Assembly (NCBI RefSeq): GCF_004341385.1
Contig: NZ_SLXE01000046.1
Location: forward strand, 1 to 12,777
Direction: 5' to 3'
DNA length: 12,777 nucleotides
DNA from: Uruburuella suis
Lineage (GTDB): Bacteria; Pseudomonadota; Gammaproteobacteria; Burkholderiales; Neisseriaceae
Shown here: in pieces, positions 12,690 through 12,777 of the stretch
Layout of the letters: every line of letters starts with the position of its first letter
Position numbering within the stretch: position 1 is the first letter of the stretch
Program-made: the position numbers and the translations under genes
The notes under the pieces: generated by a model
What the model saw: only the letters and a program-made list of their open reading frames with translations
Database searches by the model: none
What the model was told of the DNA's origin: nothing

Positions 12690-12777
12690 GGTCTGTTCAC
12701 AATTACTTGTCATAACATTGAATAAAAAGGAAAGCAGGTGTAAAAAGGGAGCTCTCACACAACCCTAATACACCTGC
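12690..12777 (+). mobile_element. Probable left end of a second copy of the IS5-type element
   Basis: After CTAG (12686-12689) the sequence GGTCTGTTC leads into ACAATTACTTGTCATAA (12699-12715), the reverse complement of the repeat at the left edge of the window with the same spacing to CTAG. Sequence inside the repeat differs from that inside the left copy and encodes no transposase C-terminus. It is therefore more likely the opposite (5') end of an element in the same orientation. Inside it, GCAGGTGTA (12734-12742) and TACACCTGC (12769-12777) form an inverted repeat reaching the window edge. No transposase start is visible yet. Confidence 0.55.

Overview
The window is chromosomal DNA from a Neisseria-type organism. 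The 10-mer GCCGTCTGAA, the core of the Neisseria DNA uptake sequence (DUS), occurs 20 times in 12.8 kb on both strands, mostly as the 12-mer AGGCCGTCTGAA (the 'AG-DUS' dialect). Seven of these are tight inverted pairs forming hairpins, several of them at gene ends as terminators. All recognisable proteins are beta/gammaproteobacterial housekeeping families. I cannot name the species.

Layout. Position 1-90 is the 3' end of an IS5-type insertion sequence (last 22 transposase codons plus terminal repeat), next to a GC-rich palindrome. Then come a minus-strand Spy/CpxP-like periplasmic protein whose signal-peptide codons contain a run of eight C (234-686), rpe on the plus strand (867-1547), two tandem tRNA-Ser(UGA) genes, yaaA and tRNA-Ser(GGA), the last four all on the minus strand. 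The minus-strand operon ybeD-lipB-lipA (lipoate synthesis) fills 3406-5257. Divergent from it is lon, followed by hupB (HU), an arrangement also known from E. coli. Minus-strand glyA (SHMT), an unrecognised 119-residue protein and an NfsA-type nitroreductase occupy 8840-11401. A plus-strand ydcH-family gene converges on minus-strand rluE. From about 12690 the window enters what looks like the opposite end of another copy of the same IS, again beside CTAG.

Functional themes: lipoic acid assembly (LipB transfers octanoate, LipA inserts sulfur), one-carbon metabolism (GlyA), pentose phosphate interconversion (Rpe), proteolysis and nucleoid structure (Lon, HU), oxidative stress (YaaA) and serine decoding (three tRNAs of two isoacceptor types). 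The genes are core genes and I do not see an undescribed multi-gene system. The points most worth a second look are the possible phase-variable tract in the Spy-like gene, the matching IS ends bounding the segment, the DUS that encodes part of a Lon linker insertion, and the DUS hairpins that sit upstream of genes rather than at their ends.
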